From: Cordia subcordata
Taxonomy: Eukaryota; Streptophyta; Magnoliopsida; Boraginales; Cordiaceae
Length of the DNA: 64,000 nucleotides
Assembly (NCBI GenBank): GCA_028554755.1
Contig: JAPTOF010000005.1
Span: forward strand, 14,110,001-14,174,000
Direction of reading: 5' to 3'
Shown: one piece after another, positions 58,838 through 64,000 of the stretch
Numbering within the stretch: position 1 is the stretch's first letter
How the letters are laid out: each line of letters opens with the position of its first letter
The notes under the pieces: model-generated
What the model saw: only the letters and a program-made list of their open reading frames with translations
What the model was told of the DNA's origin: nothing
Databases searched by the model: none
Position numbers and translations under genes: made by a program

Positions 58838-61038
58838 TTACAACAAATCTGATCCAGTACCACACCACGTTAGTTTTTTTTCATGCCTTTCGAATGCGGC
58901 AAATACGGTTTTTTTCTTGCGCTTCAGACGCCTTTGATACACTTTCAACATTTGGATAGGCAATTCAATGTCAGGCTGCACACTCTCAACAACAACCCCT
59001 TCCTCATGCATGATATCGGCATTGCCAACTCTAAATGTCTTATTATTTAGATTCTCATCTCAGAACTCAAAGAACACGTGGCAAATGAAATGCATACTAT
59101 GTATTGGAGGAATGCGCCATATATGCTCCAATCCACTGAAGAGGAGTGACTTCACGCTCTGACATATATGATATAAATGCTAGGTCTATGTTAGAAGGTG
59201 GTATAGCATCTTCATAATGTATTTCCGATTTATATGCGTCATGTGCATCTACAGGTCCAGATGTGGATGGTCTTGCAGTTGTATCTGGCACATTACCAAA
59301 TTGTCTATGCATACCAAGAGCATACAACATTCTACTGTTGGACCTGTGTATCTAGGTAACACATCATGTTATGTCCCTATTGACACATTATTTATATGTT
59401 GTGCCTCAATAACCTGCCATATAAATATAAATTTACTAAATTATTGTATGCAACAAAAAATATACATGCAAAATAAACTACATAAAGAACGTAAGTGAAT
59501 TAAAGGAAAAATAGAACAAACATACCACTACATCAAGAAGAGATCTAAGCCAAGTAAAAAATGGAAAGGTGATACGCCTGTACCATACTTTATAATCGAG
59601 GGATGACTCGTCATATGCCGAAATACTGTCTACGATATTGTTATGACGCTGATCCCATATGTCTATATAGCTCTGGTGACCTTCGTTCCAATCAGTTGTC
59701 CCTTTTTTTAAATCAATCTTATAGAGTCCTATGGAATACATATATGGTGGGGGTATATCTTGTTGCCATCCAAACTGCCTCATCACTAGAGCTGAGTAGT
59801 GATGCTCCACTGTATGAAAACATATCAGTGGCACAGAGCATGTCCAAACAGCATGTCTAGTAGTACAATATTGTGGAAGCGTGGCCAACAACTCCTTTGT
59901 ATAGGGCTGTCACAAAAACTAATTGGGAGCCAATTGATCAAGCTGGCATCTATATTGGGACACCAAATGTGTGCCAACTTTTTTAACTGAAAAGTCAGTC
60001 ATCCACTTGCATTTTATGAAAATTATAATTTCAAATTTATTGACAAATTAGTCATGGATATAGAATTGTTATATATGATGTATAACTTAATTACTTGGTC
60101 GCCAATAGGCCATCCAATATGACCAGCATCTTATCTACATGCCCTCGTACCAATCTCGTGGGTGCAATATGTGGGCATCATTCCCAAGCCCATACCTAAA
60201 GCATGATAAATGGCCCTGCTATGTCCTTCAAAATACCAATTGATGCATGACATAACTCTCAGTACAACCACGTAAGGCAAGCACTTCCCCAACTAAAAGT
60301 ACCAGCCCTATCCAGATTATCAAGTAATGTTAAAAATATAAGATGTACTGTAGATTGAGATTTGTCAGCAACTCTAATCAACTGCAATATGTATGCTTGA
60401 GCATGTTGCTGCAACACCTCATTCGGGGCACCCTCCGATAACACAATGAATCGCTCTCGCAAAGTACTTTACCGAAGACGCCCTCCATCTAATTCTTTTT
60501 CTTGAGGTGTAAATCCTAATAAATTTTGGCATATACTCGTCCATGTAACTCCTGTAGGAAGACCTGTGCTAGTGACAGGTTGACCATCGATATGTAATCC
60601 AAATAGCAGCTCTACATCTTGAAGAGTAATAGTGCACTCACTATGTCGTAAATGGAATGTATGTGTCTCTGGTCTCCATCTTGCCATAAATGCTGTGATA
60701 AAATGCCAGTCCATCTGAATATAACCAATCTGAGAAACTCCCAAAAATTCGGCTCGCTGTAGAAATGGCTCTAGTCCATCATCTAATTGTATCGTGCGAT
60801 ACATACCTGCATCAACTTGATGACACTTAAAAGCAGACGATAATAGAGCCTGGATGATTAATAACATATCATAAGTGTTGTATTTTCTTGATTATGTTTA
60901 TAATATAAACATATTTAAAGAAAAATTACACTAACGTATTCAATTGCATCCTACGTAGCCTGAGCACGCCAAAATAAGTACTAACTGACGTGTATCCTGC
61001 AATGTTAATACTGATCTATCAATAGGTCCACCCTCCAT
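58838..61038 (-). pseudogene. Plant mobile domain (MAIN/MAIL-like) protein pseudogene
   Basis: Related to the plant mobile domain proteins often annotated as serine/threonine-protein phosphatase 7 long form homologues. Segments in order: MEGGPIDRSVLTLQD (start ATG 61038), QMDWHFITAFMARWRPETHT, FGLHIDGQPVTSTG, GFTPQEKELDGGRLR, WGSACLTWLY, then a second block with SVPLICFHTVEHHYSALVMR, QFGWQQDIPPP and VWYRRITFPFF, and a Lys/Arg-rich tail ending at 58838 (QMLKVYQRRLKRKKK). At least two putative introns remain. Nonsense codons at 60469-60471 and 60259-60261, others near 60200 and 59920, and frameshifts near 59900 and 59340 disable it. Such genes are frequently carried by Mutator or gypsy elements; no element ends were seen here. 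Confidence 0.85.
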
Positions 61039-62027
61039 ATTTCCTGACCTGGGGTAATTTTTTGTTAAAAAATATTATAACATAGTTAACGTGATTAATA
61101 ATATTTAAATGACATATAAATATATACAATTACATATAGTTAGAAGCAACATAAGTATTCAACAAGTACAAATAGATGTAATGTACAAATCATAATAGAA
61201 CAATCAGTCATTTCTCAACAAATGTTTTCTATCTTTCTCCCTTACATGTACTTTAAATCAAAATATAAGATGATGACAATTTATGTGCTAGAACTAACTC
61301 CTTGTTGAGATAAAGATAAAGCAAAATCATCCAAAAATCATACAAGAAGTTACTACCCTTACAAAAAACATAAAGCAAAGCAAAACCAAAAAACTCATTC
61401 CTGCCAAAACTTTTGATGCTTTATTTTTGTCTAATGTTATATTTAGATCCCTTATCTTTAAGCAGGATATAACCGTCCCTTTTTATTCATTTTGATGACA
61501 CTTGTCTTCAAACTTAAAATCATCCAAAAATAATCAAAATTAATATGTGATACGTACATGACCCTCTTTGTTACTCAATACATGTTTAATTCTATTTATT
61601 TTTTAAATAATTTTAAACTTAAATATAACAAAACTTTTCAAAAATAAAAAATGAAGGTATGTCTCATTTTAAAAACAAAATATTTAAATGTAAGAAAAGA
61701 GAAAGATAATGAATTATTCATGTGTTATAAAGATGATCCATTCTCTTTCTTCACTATTTTCTTGTAACATTATACGGTATAAAAGGATCTAAGCCCTTTT
61801 CTCTTCTAAGTTTGTTGTTCCTTTTCATTTCGTAAAAAAAAAAAAATCAGATTAATTTCTTTAAACTAATTTCTTTTTTTGTGGAATTTCTTTAAACAAA
61901 TTTCATTTCCTGAAATCTGAAAACTGCATTTTGCTTTTTTACTCTGTGTTTAACACTCGACCATTCTTTTTCCTTCTCTCATTTCTCTCCTTCTATAAAT
62001 CCCAGAAACTTTCTCGAAATTGCAATC
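61039..62027. other. AT-rich stretch between the two pseudogenes
   Basis: No gene is seen. A TATA-like CTATAAATCC lies at about 61993-62002, some 30 bp upstream of the AXR4-like frame, and could be a relic of its promoter. Confidence 0.4.
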
Positions 62028-62462
62028 ATAACTAAAGTACCAAACCAAACTCTCCAAATCACCCAAGAAAAGAAGCCTTCAAAATCCACCTCAAGAACAA
62101 AAAACCCATTTCACTCCTGGTTCTACTTCACCATTTTAGTCTCACTAATCACATTTCTCTATGTTGCCCTCTCTTATCTGACCCCACAAGACCCCACGGC
62201 TTGGTTCCTTAGCTTACCCCTTAATCTTCGCCATTATTACTTTAAAGGTCGCACCTTTAAGGTCCAGATTACTTTTAACCATCTTCAAGTTGAAATCTTT
62301 TCTATCTAAGAAGGCCCTATGAAGTCATTTGAACATGTGCTCTTTGTACATGGCCTTGGCTTCAACTCTTTTGCTTTTTATAACATAATCAAGATTTTAG
62401 GCCAAAAGGGTGTCCATGCTGTTGCCATTGATCTGCTCTGTTCTGGGTTTTCGGATAAGTCC

Positions 62463-62463
<1 letters not shown>
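62028..62463 (+). pseudogene. AXR4: AXR4-like gene fragment (ER protein needed for AUX1 trafficking), broken
   Basis: AXR4 is an ER membrane protein with an alpha/beta-hydrolase-like fold that helps AUX1 reach the plasma membrane. The frame from 62031 encodes a short basic start, a membrane segment (WFYFTILVSLITFLYVALS), DPTAWFLSLPLNLRHYY, KGRTFKVQI, and after an in-frame stop (62307-62309) EHVLFVHGLGFNSFAF and HAVAIDLLCSGFSDKSG, the hydrolase-fold core. The expected initiator codon reads ATA at 62028-62030. After 62464 the similarity stops at a TA and then a GA microsatellite. A faint relative of the family may continue at about 62600-62735, but I cannot align it. The remaining two thirds of the protein are missing. 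Confidence 0.88.
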
Positions 62464-62465
<2 letters not shown>

Positions 62466-62503
<38 letters not shown>

Positions 62504-62516
62504 CTTTGAAGTATAC

Positions 62517-62556
<40 letters not shown>
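62466..62556. repeat. Compound TA and GA microsatellite at the AXR4-like breakpoint
   Basis: About 16 TA units (62468-62499) and 19 GA units (62519-62556) directly follow the last recognisable AXR4-like codons. Confidence 0.9.
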
Positions 62557-62563
<7 letters not shown>

Positions 62564-62759
62564 CGCCAACCGTTTTTGAGAAGGACCACCTGGAATTGTT
62601 TGTCGACTTGGCTGCTTTTTTTTTTTAACCCTTTTGAAGCAAGACCACCATATGAAATTTTGAAAGCTTTGCTCTATTTCTTTTTCACCGATAGGGAATA
62701 CTTTGTGCTTTTTGACCAAGGCTTTTCACCAGGTTAGTGACTTGAAGTGAGAACATCAT

Positions 62760-63898
62760 GTCCGTGTGTTTGAAAATTCGAAGAATTTCTTTGGATCTAC
62801 AAAATACGAAGAATTTGTTTATGTGTTCAAAACATGAAGTATAAGTCTGTGGTTTAATCCACAATTTTAATGTGTCAAGGATCTACCTACCATGACCGAG
62901 TGGCTGCTGACATGGAAACAAGAACTTCGGATCTTCAACATACGAAGCTGCAAATTAGCTATTTTACTCATTATTTTCAGAACTTGTCTTTTCAGTTAAA
63001 AGTTTTTAAAATATAGCTATTTAACTCATTAACTTGATGGTTTGGGTTGGTTTGTTTCGGAAGGTTTGTGTTTGTGTAATTTTTCGTTCTCAGGGGCATA
63101 AACTCGTACATTAACATTGCACAGTACAATATAAATTTAGATGTAATAGTGTGCATAAATAAAAATATTATAATAATTAAAGTAAAAAATAAATATAATT
63201 GGATATAATTAACTTATTTTGGATTATTACATTTTTAATAAGACAAAAAAGAGCATTATTACATATAATCTCATCAAAAGAGTCAAAAAGGTTCATCTAC
63301 TACCATAGACATATAATACTCAGTAACTTGTACAATTTAGATATTGACCTCTAGTTTAGTTATATTATGCATCACGAGTACATATATAAAAATAGTCCAA
63401 GAGATTTCTCTAAATTGGATGATTTATCAATTGATTAACATTGTATTAATGATGAATTTTACATAGATCAACCTATGTAAGTGAATTAATATTAAAATGT
63501 GTCTCAATATTTTATTTTTTTAGTTTTCTTACATAATAAATAATATAATTTCTCTCTTTCTCTTTCTCTCTATATAAAATATGTATGTGTGTTATAATTC
63601 CATTTTCACAAAGTATTTGATAATTAAGAAAAACCTCAAATCTGCATAATAAAAATTTTGGAATTTATTAGCTACCTCATTTCAAATTATAAGTGTAAGT
63701 TAAATAAATGTTACTTAAATTAAATGTAATATAAAAAAGGAATAGCAATTACAAAGATCAATGAATGGGAAAGCATGTCATGAATTATTTCACATACGTG
63801 CTGGGGAGATCGTGAAAATGGTGCTATAGTTGCTTTTAATTTTCCCTAAATGATAATGCATATAAGTTGTTTCTTTTCCCCGTTCCTCCGTCCTCTAA
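62760..63898. other. AT-rich stretch without recognised features
   Basis: No coding sequence, LTR or inverted-repeat element was recognised here. The only notable features are a short CT run at about 63551-63571 and generally low GC content. Confidence 0.5.
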
Positions 63899-64000
63899 AG
63901 TTGTTGTTGTTGTTGTTTTTTTTTTTTCTTCCCAACCCCCTATGTCCACCAGATTTGAACTAAGGACATCACTTATGGAAGAAGGTAATCTAAGCCACTT
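63899..64000 (-). mobile_element. tRNA-derived SINE, copy D (cut by the window edge)
   Basis: A GTT repeat and T tract are followed by CCCAACCCCCTATGTCCACC, AGATTTGAACTAAGGA (box B complement) and AATCTAAGCCACTT (box A complement), the same order and spacing as copies A to C. The SINE head and right target duplication lie beyond 64000. Confidence 0.65.

Overview
This is nuclear DNA from a flowering plant, most likely a eudicot. The genes have short exons, GT-AG introns and AT-rich intergenic DNA, and they encode plant-specific families: an NPH3 protein, a PPR protein, a plastid YGGT/CCB protein and a plant mobile domain protein. Transposable elements typical of plants fill much of the rest. 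Nothing looks prokaryotic, organellar or viral apart from retroelements. Exon models were made by hand from reading frame, splice consensus and phase agreement; no homology search was run.

Layout. 1-2154 (-): 5' part of a uracil-DNA glycosylase gene, running off the left edge. 2155-4227: intergenic, with a Tourist-like MITE and other inverted-repeat elements. 4228-4755 (-): main exon of a CCB3-like plastid protein for cytochrome b6f assembly; a possible first exon lies at 7665-7883. About 8000-16700 (+): a six-exon DUF3067-type plastid protein, head to head with the CCB3-like gene, with a SINE and a deleted LTR element in its introns. 17662-19427 (-): a decayed PPR gene. 21646-24061 (-): an intact three-exon NPH3-family gene. 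25.8-30.7 kb: transposon debris, including a copia pol relic that itself carries a SINE and a MITE.

30777-58000 (-) is one large gene, a PRP40C-like splicing factor with two WW domains and FF-type repeats. It has 16 coding exons (1046 residues predicted) and a non-coding first exon. A complete but degenerate copia element (43443-48791, CCTCT target duplication) lies in one intron; TRIMs, MITEs and a SINE lie in others. 58838-61038 (-): decayed plant mobile domain gene. 62028-62463 (+): broken AXR4-like gene.

The live genes serve separate roles: DNA repair (UNG), plastid biogenesis (CCB3-like and DUF3067), phototropin-type signalling or ubiquitin-ligase adaptor (NPH3), and splicing (PRP40C). 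From memory, the Arabidopsis relatives of UNG, PRP40C and the NPH3 gene all lie on upper chromosome 3, which hints at an old conserved block. I found no convincing new multi-gene system. The best new material is in the repeats: a tRNA-derived SINE family with 17-18 bp target duplications, TRIM elements with LTRs of only about 72 bp, a nested SINE and MITE in a copia relic, and a shared pattern of transition-type nonsense changes in the dead genes.
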